A stretch of 64,000 bases of DNA, from contig NW_026946363.1 in NCBI RefSeq assembly GCF_035222375.1, forward strand, positions 496,001 through 560,000. The letters run 5' to 3'. The DNA is from Podospora pseudocomata. Taxonomy: Eukaryota; Ascomycota; Sordariomycetes; Sordariales; Podosporaceae. The notes beneath the pieces were generated by a model. That model had not been told where the DNA came from, did not search any database, and saw only the letters and a list, made by a program, of their open reading frames with translations. Both the position numbers and the translations under genes were made by a program. Each line of letters opens with the position of its first letter. The first letter of the stretch is position 1. Shown piece after piece: positions 22,416-32,496 of this stretch.

Positions 22416-23349
22416 TGACATTGAATATTGGGATGGGATGGTTTGTTTTAAAGGGGGGATGGCGGGGTCGGTGGTCTTAATAATTATCATTGGTGAAATG
22501 AACATGTATACATGAGCATTGCGGTGAATTGGCATCCAAAGAAGCATTGTCCCCTTGGGTTTGGGGACGGACGGGGGGGTTATAAGGGGTTGGATGGATA
22601 CGGCGGGTTGTGGTAATAGACTTGGGGGTGGGGATTGGAGAGGCGGGCTTTTTTGTATAATTATGGATGAATATTACATTGATGTGTATGAAAGTCGCTG
22701 TGCCGGTGGCTTTTGCGGCGTGTCCAGATGTATAGAGCTGTGTTGAGCCTCCAACAAGGGCAGTGGACGACCTGTCTCTATCACTTGATGTTGTCTACCA
22801 GTTGTTCTCTTCTTGTAATGTTTCCACGGAATCAGGATGCAGGGGCGGAGATGTGTTTCCACTTTTAGAGAGTATTTGATGTAACCGAAGGAACTTTGGA
22901 GTTGGTCTGCTCGATGATTTTCCAGTATCATTGAGGTGAAGGTTCGGGCTACGGGAGCGGCTCGGCCATGCATAAGGTAACAGTCTGCCTTCATGCATCT
23001 GGAGAGGAAGGAGTGTACCGAGGATTCCGACAACTTCATCAGAACCATCACAAGCTCCAAAGGTCGACTTATCACGGGCAGGGATGCGTGAGACGATTGT
23101 GTCGAGCATTCACCTATCTAGTATTGTCCGTTTTCATCTTGTTCTCTCTGAATCAGACGCTTCGCCATCCGTGGAACTGAGCAGGCAGCTGATTTCAGAG
23201 TAACAGGTCACTGCACCTATGCAATACCTGGCTACTGCGACGATCCGGTCCCAGCTGGTCTCGAAAAGGTCAGTGATGGACGATGGGCATACCGGTGCCC
23301 TCACGCATGGAGGTTTCTGCTTGGGGAAGAATGCGAAGATAATTGCAGC
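22416..23349. other. Intergenic region
   Basis: PMR1 3' sequence (G-rich, low in C, 22430-22640) followed by sequence with overlapping short frames on both strands and no recognisable gene. Upstream exons of the following coiled-coil gene could be hidden between about 23210 and 23350. Confidence 0.4.
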
Positions 23350-24027
23350 ATGCTTCTCTTCGTGGACGACGCGAGAAGCCACGAGATATCCAGTCTTCCG
23401 CAGGCTCTCCAATATTGGCCTGAACAGTGGAGGAGGGAGCAAAACTGGCGCTACGCGGCCGAAATGATGCAGCAGGAAAGTTCTTCTAAGGAGCCTGAGA
23501 CAGCTGATAGCCTCGCGGGGAGTCTGTCCATGGTATCTACTCAACATGGTTGGGGGTACGTTGTTGTCATAACAAAGCCAGAATTCTTCTTGCTTGCTAA
23601 CTTCGAATCTAGCGACTTTGGAAGCCGGAGTTCCGGGAAGAGAAACTATTCTGCTCTTCTGACACCAGTCTCAACCGTGCCATCCACAGTCAAGGACGAT
23701 TTGAGGAACAGTTCACGTCAGAAGCAGCAGCCCAGTCCGGCCAGATCTCGCGATGAACTTGACAGCGTCATGCGAATGGCGACGGGAGCTCGTGCAAGGA
23801 GAGCAAAGGCAGAAGATGAGGGAGCCGAAGCTAGAAAGGAGATGAATGAAGCTCGACAGAAGATGGAGGAAGCCGAGAACAAAATCCAGCAAGCTGGCCT
23901 GGAAGCTAAGAAAGCTGACGAGGAGGAAATCACGGCGCTGAAGAGAGTGACTGAGCTGGCATTGGCGCGGATTGGTTTGATGGAAGAGCGGGTAAATCCA
24001 AAGAAGGAACAAGACTCGGGATGGTGA
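23350..24027 (+). CDS. Hypothetical coiled-coil protein
   Basis: The frame runs from the ATG at 23350 to a TGA at 24027. The last 90 residues are a strongly charged heptad-like coiled coil (GARARRAKAEDEGAEARKEM and onward), which argues for a real gene. A textbook intron lies inside, 23556..23612, with donor GTACGT, a GCTAAC branch-like sequence and an AATCTAG acceptor. It is 57 nt and contains no stop in frame. Spliced and unspliced forms would therefore both be readable, 206 or 225 aa. The N-terminus is uncertain: earlier exons may exist upstream. I do not recognise a family. Function unknown; a structural or scaffolding role would be only a guess. Confidence 0.5.
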   Translation: MLLFVDDARSHEISSLPQALQYWPEQWRREQNWRYAAEMMQQESSSKEPETADSLAGSLSMVSTQHGWGYVVVITKPEFFLLANFESSDFGSRSSGKRNYSALLTPVSTVPSTVKDDLRNSSRQKQQPSPARSRDELDSVMRMATGARARRAKAEDEGAEARKEMNEARQKMEEAENKIQQAGLEAKKADEEEITALKRVTELALARIGLMEERVNPKKEQDSGW

Positions 24028-24746
24028 TTGAACTTGGTAGCCTCACCCCTAGGGATTCTTCTCTGGGATGATGGGCGGCGAGTTGCTCCGTGGCCGATGA
24101 GGATTCCCTGCTCTATTACCACCTAGATTTAGATGACATGGAAAGTCTGTACTATGAAAAAAGGTTACTCAATAACTTTCTCATTTGTCGACGATTGTCA
24201 CATTCGTAGATGTACCTTAGTTACCCAAGATTGCCACCGAGAGGAACCCTAACCCCGAACCTGCCGCAATTCCTATGGGATTGGCGATATCCAGGTACGT
24301 GATGGACACTGTCTGATGGCATGACATATAGTTTCCTCAGATCTTTTTTCAGATGAATCTCAACTCATCATCTTATGTTTCTGTTCTGAGGCCACCTGGA
24401 ATTTGTTGCGACCCACAACCACTTACACTGGCTGGTCAAATTCCAGATTCGGTGACGGATCCACCGACTTCGGGAAGTTGTGGAACCCCCTTTTCTTGGT
24501 ATCTGCCAAGATATTTGTAAACAAGCGCAAGAGGGGAATAGGGGCTTCAGAGACTCGTGCAGGCTGTGGCATATCTGTTGGGGTCCAGTAGCTGTTGTAG
24601 TAAACTGAATTAAAACAGACCAAGTATCACAGATTGTGTATTGTCATTACTATGAATTTCTACACCATAGATGTCAAAATGTTCACCCTGAAGCTGTTGC
24701 CATAGCAACCATTGTTCCTCTTTGCGAAACCCCCTTTTCGCATATC
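24028..24746. other. Convergent intergenic region
   Basis: About 0.7 kb between the 3' ends of the coiled-coil gene (+) and the Cys-rich membrane protein (-). Nothing recognisable beyond short chance frames. Confidence 0.45.
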
Positions 24747-25810
24747 TTAACTAGGTCTCTGAGCAAAAGAATATCCCTCTGGCAAAGGCCCTGCGTAGAG
24801 CTCACCCGCGCTTCGATCGGAGGGGAGCTCCTTGACTGAGTTTGTCTCGGGTGTGTGTGAATGCTGAGAGGAGTGGTAGAAGCCATATGGAGGGCTGTAA
24901 TGTGGTGTGTTTCCGGGTGCTTGGTTTCCTGCTACTGCTTGCTCGAGTAATTTTTGGCTTTTGTTCAGCCTCCAGAGGAGGTAGACTACTGCTGCGATGA
25001 GGGCTGCGCCGAGTATGGCGCCTATGGCTATTCCGGCTGTTGTTGCTGGGGGGAGGAGTCCTGGTTGTTGTTGTTGTTGTTGAGGTTGGGGTTGGGATTG
25101 TGGTTGATTGCCGGGTGGGGATGAAGTTGACTCTGGGGTGGTTGTAGATGAAGCGGGCTCTGTGGTGGTTATGGATCGGGATGCTGTCATGGCTGTGCTT
25201 TCTGTCGAAGTTGAAGTCAGAGGGGCGGTTGACAATGAGGAAGTCGACGTTTTGGTTGAGGATGAAGAGGTCGAGGGCTGGAGCTGGAAAGAGATGTACC
25301 GAAAAGACTTGGAGTTCCAAGTCGCTGTCGTGACTGGCCGGGCGGGAGGTGCTTCGAACAAGGCCGATTCGTCACTGCAGCAGATACGGTCGAGGAAGCA
25401 GCAGTGCGTGGTGCTGCTGTCGTTTCCGTTGAGGCAAGGTGTCACGACGATCCCTTGGCGTAGTACTGAGAAGGGAATATGGAGATTAGCTTCTGTTCAC
25501 CGCAATGCTGTTAACCTGATCGACTGTGCTTACCAGTACAGAAATTGGGACATTCTGGTGACAACCAGTTCTTGTCTGTACAAGAGCCACGGCTCATTCT
25601 CCCATCTATCCCCATACATAGCTTGTTTGATAGGCATCCGCCGCCTGATGAAAAGCGACCGCAGCAGACACTGACTTCGGCGTCTGGGTCGCAAGGAGCA
25701 TCATCTAGTGATTCCCCGCCACCGGGGTAGTAACACTTGTTTACAGCCGTGCATCTATCAATACAATAAAGAAAGAATAGGGTAAACTGTAGGTTTCGTC
25801 TCTTCATCAT
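24747..25810 (-). CDS. Secreted Cys-rich, single-pass membrane protein (receptor-like)
   Basis: Exons 25810..25534 and 25465..24747 give 331 aa. A signal peptide opens the protein (MMKRRNLQFTLFFLYCIDRC with cleavage near CTA). The ectodomain carries about a dozen Cys in the pattern CYYPGG, CCGRF, GGGCLSNKLC, RGSCTDKNW, CPNFC and THCCFLDRICC, a common architecture in filamentous ascomycetes. A Ser/Thr-rich, probably O-glycosylated stalk and a run of six Gln follow. One transmembrane helix (AGIAIGAILGAALIAAVVYL) leads to a 75-residue cytoplasmic tail containing Tyr/Pro/His. The overall plan resembles fungal cell-wall sensors and mucin-like proteins, but no ligand or partner can be named. An in-frame upstream Met at 25840 would lengthen the signal peptide. 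The intron is phase 1 and joins the Cys-rich half cleanly. Confidence 0.8.
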
Positions 25811-27526
25811 GGTAAGACCAATGGCCAGTTCCGCCAACATCTGACGCAACCAGAGGAAAAGAAAAAAACCAAGGAAAAGACAGCTGGAATGGACATGCCA
25901 TACTAGGGTTCTATTATACCGTGAAAGCTTGTCTATCTCCTCGTGTGGTCGTATGGAGCGGTCCGAAGCTGGGCCTCGACCTTGCAGCCTTATGCGGGCT
26001 TCATTTGCCCCTGAACGGCCCCCAACCAACCGCGCGCGTGCGTTATCGAATGATGATACAAAAGATGAGAGACGCTCCGGAAGATCTGTAACAGAATTGC
26101 TGTGCCTCCATTTTATGGCCAATGAGGTCGTTTGTGTTCAACATGTAAGCGGAACTGGCGGTTGTAGGTTACACTCGAGTCGCCTTCGTGGTGGCTCAAC
26201 AAGGAGAACGACAGCCCTGATGATGGGCTGAAAAATAGTCGCACTGGATTACTCTGGAAGCAAAAAAAAGAGAAAATACTTTTAAACTTTCGGTTGGACT
26301 GCTGTCTCGTGCCCGGGGTTGTCTCTGCTGAAACCATGTTGAAGGCTCTTTAGATACAAGCCGTCAGCTCCACTTACCCTGGTGCTCGCCACAGGTGTGA
26401 TCCCGCCAAAATGATTAACCTCAGACACTATCTGGATTCTATGGCTGTTTGGGCTTTGAAGCCTCCCTGTCCAACACTTTTGTAAGTGGGGCGAATGTGT
26501 TTGATACCAAAGTCTTTTGCTCTGCTGAACGTAAGTGAGGGCGGATGTCTTTGGCACGACATGAAAAGTAGGCAATATTCTGGAATCCGGCATGCAAATT
26601 TCTCGGTCCTGGTTATTTGAGATAGATCAATTTGCAAACAGTTCTCTACCTAGCGTGCACTCGGGCTATGACAAGGGAAATTCCATCAGTAGTAGAAGTT
26701 GCTGGCCATGTGGTCAGTACTTCAAGAGACAGTAAGGTCAAGCCAGTTCAAAGGCCAATCGAACATCCACATAGCGGTCAGGCCGGGTTACGGTACGGTA
26801 AAAAGTGGTGACATACAGAAGTGACCGGGAATTGAAATTCACTCGTTGTGACTAGTTTACTGTTTTGGCTCGCATTACTGTGTGGAAGCGTAGGCTGCCT
26901 CTTCATGGGTAAGGGTTTCTCAAACCGAGATCCCCCTCTTCCCTCCAAGCTACTCATAAAAAAAAAACGGTTCACACAACAGTCCATCAATCAGCTCCGT
27001 AGCAGACAAGTAAGCAAAACTCCAAGCAAATCTCCCAATTTACTTGCAATGCTCTTCTTCAATCACCAAGAATATGTGCTTCAACTTCTTTTGTCCGCGT
27101 CATGTTCCTAGGGGCTTCTTTCTAACAGATCTATTCTGATAGTTCCCCTCCTCGCGTCGCCCATGCACCTCTCGGTCTCGCGTGCCTTGTCCTCTGAGGC
27201 CAGTCTTGATCTCTTCCAACTCCTGCCTCCCACCTCCCATCAACCTCGACCTCCAGCCATCAGCTTCGTCCATCGACTACCCAACCGCCTCGAAACCAAC
27301 CACCCTGCATCGGCCACCATCCCCGCCCAAGCTCCCCCGATGTCACAAACTCGCCTCCAGATCCAGAGCATCGCCACAGCTGCAATGTCCGTTCCCCTGG
27401 TCTGAATGCTTCCGCATTTCGACTAGGTACCGTCTGTGTACTGCTCCGGGACGTCGGGAACAGCCTTTGCCCCGACGTCCCAGAGTAAGGAAACGAGGTC
27501 GTAGGAGCTTCCAAGTGGAACTGGGG
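25811..27526. other. Intergenic region, no gene supported
   Basis: About 1.7 kb. It holds the promoter of the Cys-rich gene (leftward) and the 3' side of the hypothetical at 27527-29704. Frames at 25929-26231, 26282-26593, 27163-27405 and 27182-27541 lack motifs and overlap one another. The interval 27140-27340 is C-rich and low in complexity. Confidence 0.45.
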
Positions 27527-29704
27527 TCAGCCTGGGTCTGAGTTGCTTTGACCCAGATTGGTGCCACCTAGGTCTGAGATGCTCTGATCCAGATCGGTGC
27601 CACCTAGGTCTGAGGTGCTTGGACTTGGTGTGGTGCCATCTAGGAATGACAGTCTCTGCCGCATCTCCTCCACTGACTCTCCTTCCCGAATTATATCCGT
27701 TTCCGGAATCCAGTCTTCGACTGAGGAATTAAATTCGTCATTGGGACCGGCGCCTTGCTGGGGTGCTTCCAAACTGGCCTCTTGCTCCCCAGGTTGGTCG
27801 CCTTGCCAGTTGTACGGTGGAATCCGATCTTGCTGGCGAGGAATTTCTCGCCAAGGCGGAGGAGATACATCAGGAAGAGCACGGCGGTCAGAATATACGG
27901 GATATTTTTCTCTCCTTCCGAAAACATCGACTTGTGCTCTTACATCAGGTCCAGGGGCTTGATACGGCAGGTCCCGATTGCCATGCTGTTGGTAACTTCG
28001 GACTGGGAGCTGGACGTGGTTTTGAGGAGCCTGGCGTGGGTCAAAGAAGATATCTGCAGGTGGCTGGTATGACTGTTGGGTTCCCTCTACCGCTGGCTGT
28101 GCTGGAAGATGTGGTGGAGGCTGGGAGTGGGAATTGTCAGACGGGATCGGTGCTGGCACCAGCTGTGCAAGTCTGTCTTGCCGGGGTGCCCCTTCAACTC
28201 GCCTGTTGTCGGAATTCGGGTTTACCTCCTGCTCCTGCGGCTGCTTTCGTTTCGGGGGACTATCCCTCTGATGGGCGCGGTTCGATTTGACTATCATCGG
28301 GCACGGCTGCAAATCCTGGTCTCTCATCGAGCTGAGCCACTCTCTGACCAGATTCTGAGTGCATGTCTCGGCAACGTCTGAGCCGCTTTGTCGCATCTTC
28401 CACTGGTCTATAGCTCCCGCTTCATTGGAATCGATATCTCCGTTCCATTTATGCCGGTGGACAAAGCCTCTCCCGCACTTATCATGGGCCGCGATGTACC
28501 AGATGCCATCCCGGTCTACGCCTTTGGCTTCGACAGGGGTGCATGCGGCGGTATAAACAAAAACCTCCAGGTCTCCTTGAAAGTCTTGCCCAGGAGTTCG
28601 ACCAAAGACTGTGAGATCCGACATCAAGTTCCTTGTCAGATACCTTTGCATGTCTTGTGGTATTCCGTCTAGGCGGGGAGAGAAGTTTTGCAGGAAGAAG
28701 TGCCAGTTCTTAAGTGGAACGAGCTTTTTTCCTCTAGAGCCTTCATAGGGCATGGTGGCCTTGATCTCCTCTTGCTCTTCTGGAAAAGCGACGGCTTGCC
28801 CCTGAGATATCTGCTCTGGCGAGATGATCCCTGCGGGTATATACCCCGTGCCGGTTTGGCCCAGTGCCTGAGAGCCGAAAGCATTCTTGGCAGGCATGCC
28901 GGGAGCCTGGAAGTTTGGTGGCGGGTTTATATATTGGCCCATCGGCGCACGAGGAGAAAAGGGGTTGGTGCTCCGCCTTGAAGGCGGGCGAGGTCTCATG
29001 ACATTTGGCGGCGCTGTAGAGGAGGACATGTTCCTCCCCATCGGCCCTATATGGCCTCCTCCCTGACGCCTGTCATATGCAGGATAATCTCCCACTCGGC
29101 GCCGCTTGCTGGCCCTCGGGAGCGTCTGAGAGCGTGCTGCTCCAGGTATCTGTCCGCTCGCCGGCCGCGCATAGGAGAGCGCGTAGGCGTCTGAGAGCGC
29201 CCGGTCGTCGCCTTCAGACGAAGCTCCTTGGGACACAAACGCACTGTGGCCCGCGCCCAAGCCGCCCGCGGTGTTGTTTGCAAACGCGGGATGTTCGTTT
29301 GCAGACGCGAGATGGCCGTTTCCAAACACAGGATCCCGTTGTTGTACTTGTTGCCGGGGGGCTCGCGACTGGACGAGAGGTGGGAGGCCACTGTCAAGAA
29401 AAGGAGGGTTAGTTTTGGATTGGTCGCTATTCGAAACCAAGGAGATAGGGTCATGGTGGGGAGGTTCGGGGGATGTCAATGCTGCATACTTGGTACGTCG
29501 ATACTCTACATCGTTCCATTGCTTTTGATGATACGTTTTCCAGCCGGTCACTTGGCGGTCGCTGATAGGTGATGGTGGGTTGAAGTGCTGGTTGAACTCG
29601 ATGGCGATGCGACTGGGCGACTCGTTTTTAGCTATCCACTCGTGAAGAAAGCTCTTCTGCTGGGAGGTGAGCGTCTTAATGTTGATACGGCTTCCGTTGG
29701 ACAT
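27527..29704 (-). CDS. Hypothetical 725-aa protein, mostly disordered, with HTH-like start and conserved middle
   Basis: A single intron-free frame begins MSNGSRINIKTLTSQQKSFL. Residues about 1-65 look like a small helical DNA-binding-type module (helix, turn, then ISDRQVTGWKTYHQ). Residues about 70-310 are Pro/Ser/Gln/Arg-rich and disordered. A compact, aromatic-rich block at about 315-475 (KNWHFFLQNFSPRL, DLEVFVYTAACTPV, GIWYIAAHDKCGRGFVHRHK) is probably a folded domain that I cannot name. Pro/Gln-rich sequence follows, then a tail of three 12-residue repeats of the type SDLGGTDLDQSI. A nuclear regulatory role is possible from the layout but is inference. The long frame without stops and the folded-looking block support a real gene. 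Confidence 0.72.
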   Translation of the reverse strand: MSNGSRINIKTLTSQQKSFLHEWIAKNESPSRIAIEFNQHFNPPSPISDRQVTGWKTYHQKQWNDVEYRRTKYAALTSPEPPHHDPISLVSNSDQSKTNPPFLDSGLPPLVQSRAPRQQVQQRDPVFGNGHLASANEHPAFANNTAGGLGAGHSAFVSQGASSEGDDRALSDAYALSYARPASGQIPGAARSQTLPRASKRRRVGDYPAYDRRQGGGHIGPMGRNMSSSTAPPNVMRPRPPSRRSTNPFSPRAPMGQYINPPPNFQAPGMPAKNAFGSQALGQTGTGYIPAGIISPEQISQGQAVAFPEEQEEIKATMPYEGSRGKKLVPLKNWHFFLQNFSPRLDGIPQDMQRYLTRNLMSDLTVFGRTPGQDFQGDLEVFVYTAACTPVEAKGVDRDGIWYIAAHDKCGRGFVHRHKWNGDIDSNEAGAIDQWKMRQSGSDVAETCTQNLVREWLSSMRDQDLQPCPMIVKSNRAHQRDSPPKRKQPQEQEVNPNSDNRRVEGAPRQDRLAQLVPAPIPSDNSHSQPPPHLPAQPAVEGTQQSYQPPADIFFDPRQAPQNHVQLPVRSYQQHGNRDLPYQAPGPDVRAQVDVFGRREKYPVYSDRRALPDVSPPPWREIPRQQDRIPPYNWQGDQPGEQEASLEAPQQGAGPNDEFNSSVEDWIPETDIIREGESVEEMRQRLSFLDGTTPSPSTSDLGGTDLDQSISDLGGTNLGQSNSDPG
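27535..27642 (-). repeat. Three tandem 36-bp units at the 3' end of the 725-aa gene
   Basis: Units at 27535-27570, 27571-27606 and 27607-27642 share the start GGTCTGAG (plus strand) and a GGTGCCA core near the end. They translate, on the minus strand, to 12-residue repeats. The last unit runs into the stop codon, so copy number sets the length of the C-terminal tail. Confidence 0.9.
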
Positions 29705-31345
29705 GTTGACTGCTTGATGTCTTGGAGGGTTTGGGCGATGGTCTGTTGTTGAGTGTTGTCGACAATGGGGCTTGATTTGGATGAAGCTTTGTGATGGAAT
29801 CGGTCGAGACTAATTGGGCAGTGATGGGATCGGTTGCCTTGCTGAGCCTGATGATCTGATTGCTGGGTATTAAATGGGCTGAAAACAGGACGATGAAGAA
29901 GGAGGAAATGCCTACCCTTTTTCAGGAAGAAGTCTGAGAAGGAGAGTGCTAACAGTTGAATCGAGGCTATTTAGGGAGAGATGGGCGCCGAGAAGCTTAT
30001 CCGTCTCTTCGAACGTTAGGACACGAGCGAGATCTGTGGTACACGATGGAATGAAATTCAGGTTCAACGTTTGCGAGTAGACACCTCCCAGGCTTCCTCA
30101 AAACAAAAAAAGGCTATCAAAGTGGCTGTGGGCCGGCTGGCAGAGTGAAAGTCACACTGTCCGGGGGAGGGAGGAGGGTTTCGACACTTGACTAACCGCC
30201 AAGGAAACTGGAATACCGCGGGGATGGTGATTTTAGCAGTTCGTACACCTGGAGACGAGATCTTCGGCTTTCAAGCTACGAACAGCGACTGACCGGGCGA
30301 TAATGAACCGTTCTTGGGCATTTACGTCGATTGTTGGCGAGGCACTTGGCACAGAGCCCCTGCGATCTCGAGCCAGACTCTCCTACGAACCACCAGCAGA
30401 GGCCGATATGCTCTGCAGTTTGACAGATGGAATGGGGTCAGAAGGTGGCTTGACAGAAAATGGATACGAAAGGCTCCATGAAACCCGCGCCTGGCACATC
30501 GCACAACGAGTTTGGGTGAGTTACGAAATCGCTCTGAAAACGATATACCAACTCACGGTGCCGCATTTCTCGCAAAAACTGCGTGGTACGCTCTGCGGTA
30601 CTGGGAAAGGTGATATTTCTTCAGGAACAGCCTGGTATGCTCCGTGGTTCCGGGGAAGATCATGGTATATGACATTGCCCACCGCAAGGAACCAAGTCAG
30701 TCAAACGAACAGAACGACTTTTTCCAGCTCCAGGTGCTGAGTTGAGACTATAGGAGTCAAATCTCGCATGTTAAAGGCCAGAGAAAAGCATGGAGAGGGA
30801 AACGAGTGCTGGTTAGGAAAGATCCACCACGAGAGCTGGTCACCTTTGTGCGTTACATGTTTAGCTTCGTCTGTGGCAATGTTGTCCGCGGGACGTTTTT
30901 TTGGGGCGTCTTTCTGACACTTTTTGTGCTGACTGATAATTCGAGGACAAAAGAAAAAACCGCAGGAAACCCTGGGCACGCAAGATACAACGCTTCAGCA
31001 GTGGCCCTGCCCACTGCACCAAAACAAAAAACTAAGCTTGGGTGCCGGCTGATTTCCTGGGTTGGAATCAATTCTTGATGATTCATATTGACCGTCTATT
31101 TCTACTGCTCTTTATAGCGCTATCGTATAATTCGAGTTGAAAAGAAGAAAAAAACCACAGGAAACCTTGGGCACGCAAGATACGCTTCAGCGGTGGCGCT
31201 GCCCACTGTACCAAAACCAAAAAGAAGAAAAAAACTAAGCTTGGAGCTAGCGCTATCGGCTGTACATAAAATTAAAACCCTTGATCGTCATGTGTTGTGA
31301 TAATAATCAATGTAAATAAAAAGAAAGTGGGCGAGTTATTGTGGT
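29705..31345. other. Intergenic region with a local direct duplication
   Basis: About 1.6 kb between the start of the 725-aa gene and the 3' end of the methyltransferase gene, both on the minus strand. The frame 30303-30740 (+) is not recognisable and is left out. The right half carries a duplicated block of about 110 bp (listed separately). Confidence 0.5.
30934..31246 (+). repeat. Direct duplication, two diverged copies of about 110 bp
   Basis: Copy A at 30934-31042 and copy B at 31124-31246 share TAATTCGAG, an A-rich run, GGAAACC, TGGGCACGCAAGATAC, GCTTCAGC, CTGCCCACTG, ACCAAAAC and ACTAAGCTTGG in the same order. They differ by scattered substitutions (several C/T and A/G) and small indels. 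No target-site duplication or terminal inverted repeat is visible, so a simple local duplication is the best reading. Confidence 0.85.
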
Positions 31346-32496
31346 TTAAGAACTTCTCCCCAAAATTCCCCACCAGAAGCCAACTTGCTGTGAGTCGTCG
31401 TTGTTCCCATCGCCCCAGTCGTCCTCACCATCTACAATATTCTCATGGAGACAAATCAACGGATTGCTATGTCTGCCGAGCTCGGCCCTCAACGTCCTGC
31501 AAAGACCTTTGGTGATCTCGTCTCTTTGCGGCACCATAACCAGTACACGAGCATCTGGATTGAGAGCAAGCTGCTCGTCTATGGCACTGGCCAGCAGAGT
31601 GGGGTGATCATCGTCGTATAATGGGTCAGCAACGATGATGAGCTACGGATGGTCAGCTTGGGAAGTTCGAAGATAAAAAACAGCAAATGTACAAAACATA
31701 CCTCGAACCGTTCTCCTGATCGAAACCTCGGGTCGACCTCTTCTTCGCTGCCACCCCACGTCAAAGGAGCAGCCTCAACTCTGCCTCCACGTTCTTCTAC
31801 GAGAGCGCGGTTGAGTGAAGCATTATGCTCGAGGTTGGACATGATTTCGGGGAGATCGGTAAGGTAGACGGTTTTCCTCCAGATAGACGCTGCGGCTAAG
31901 CCGAGTAAGCCAGTTCCAGACCCAAGCTCGAGAACCTCCTCTGTCTTTTGAGAAGAGCGAACCAAATGTGCCAGAGGGCCAGAGGCGAACTCGTGAAGTC
32001 TCTGGGCTAGTGCGTACGACGAGCCCCATGTCTTTAAGCCGAGAGAGTCTCCCGTTAGTGGCGGTTCTCTGATAGTGAGGCTGAATGAACCATAATCGGG
32101 GTTCTCAAAGGGCCAGCTCCTAATGATCTCGCCCATAGCTAAATGCCGTGTTTAGCTTTTCACCCGTTGTATATCAGACGAGTGTCGTGACCAACCTGTT
32201 CGCCCGCAGCGTTCTGACATGCGCTTGCTGGCTTCTTCCCAAATCACCTCCCTCTCATCGTCGTCCCCCAGCCATGAAAGCCCACTCTTGATGATCGAAG
32301 ACAGAAAAGCAATAGCCTCCTTGCGCTCATGAGCAGTCTGAACAGCGGCCTGTTGTTTGATGATCTCTGATCGAGAGACCTTTGCTCCCCAAACAGGCGG
32401 CTCGACCCTAAGTTTTTCTAGAGCCTTCAAAATGACTGAATAAGCAGGCTTCTGCCACAGATGTGGGAGATCTTCGTCTTCTTCGATGCCGCGCAT
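31346..32496 (-). CDS. EFM2/Rrg1-type protein-lysine methyltransferase
   Basis: Exons 32496..32196, 32138..31702 and 31642..31346 give 344 aa. An N-terminal family-specific region (LPHLWQKPAYSVILKALEKL ... RMSERCGRTAMGEIIRSWPF) precedes a seven-beta-strand SAM methyltransferase fold. Motif I is VLELGSGTGLLGLAAA, preceded by GLKTWGSSYALAQRL. The substrate-side motif is VADPLYDDDHP, in the place of the DxxY motif of this group. S. cerevisiae EFM2 methylates elongation factors eEF2/eEF3, and the S. pombe relative is known as Rrg1. The substrate here is inferred from family only. All three exons join in phase and the first donor is GTTGGT. The tail ends with an acidic stretch (VDGEDDWGDGNNDD) and the last beta strand. 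Confidence 0.85.

Noticed and set aside
21621-22547. A 308-codon open frame on the minus strand opposite the end of PMR1
   Set aside because: It lies wholly over conserved PMR1 coding sequence and its translation is low-complexity and without domains, so it is a shadow of the real gene.
24245-24262. CCCTAACCCC, like a telomere repeat; also CCCTAACCC near 34746
   Set aside because: Single units only, inside ordinary sequence. Telomeric arrays would need many tandem copies.
30303-30740. A 145-codon plus-strand frame between the 725-aa gene and the methyltransferase
   Set aside because: No motif or codon-bias support, and the next 500 bp is a noncoding duplication.
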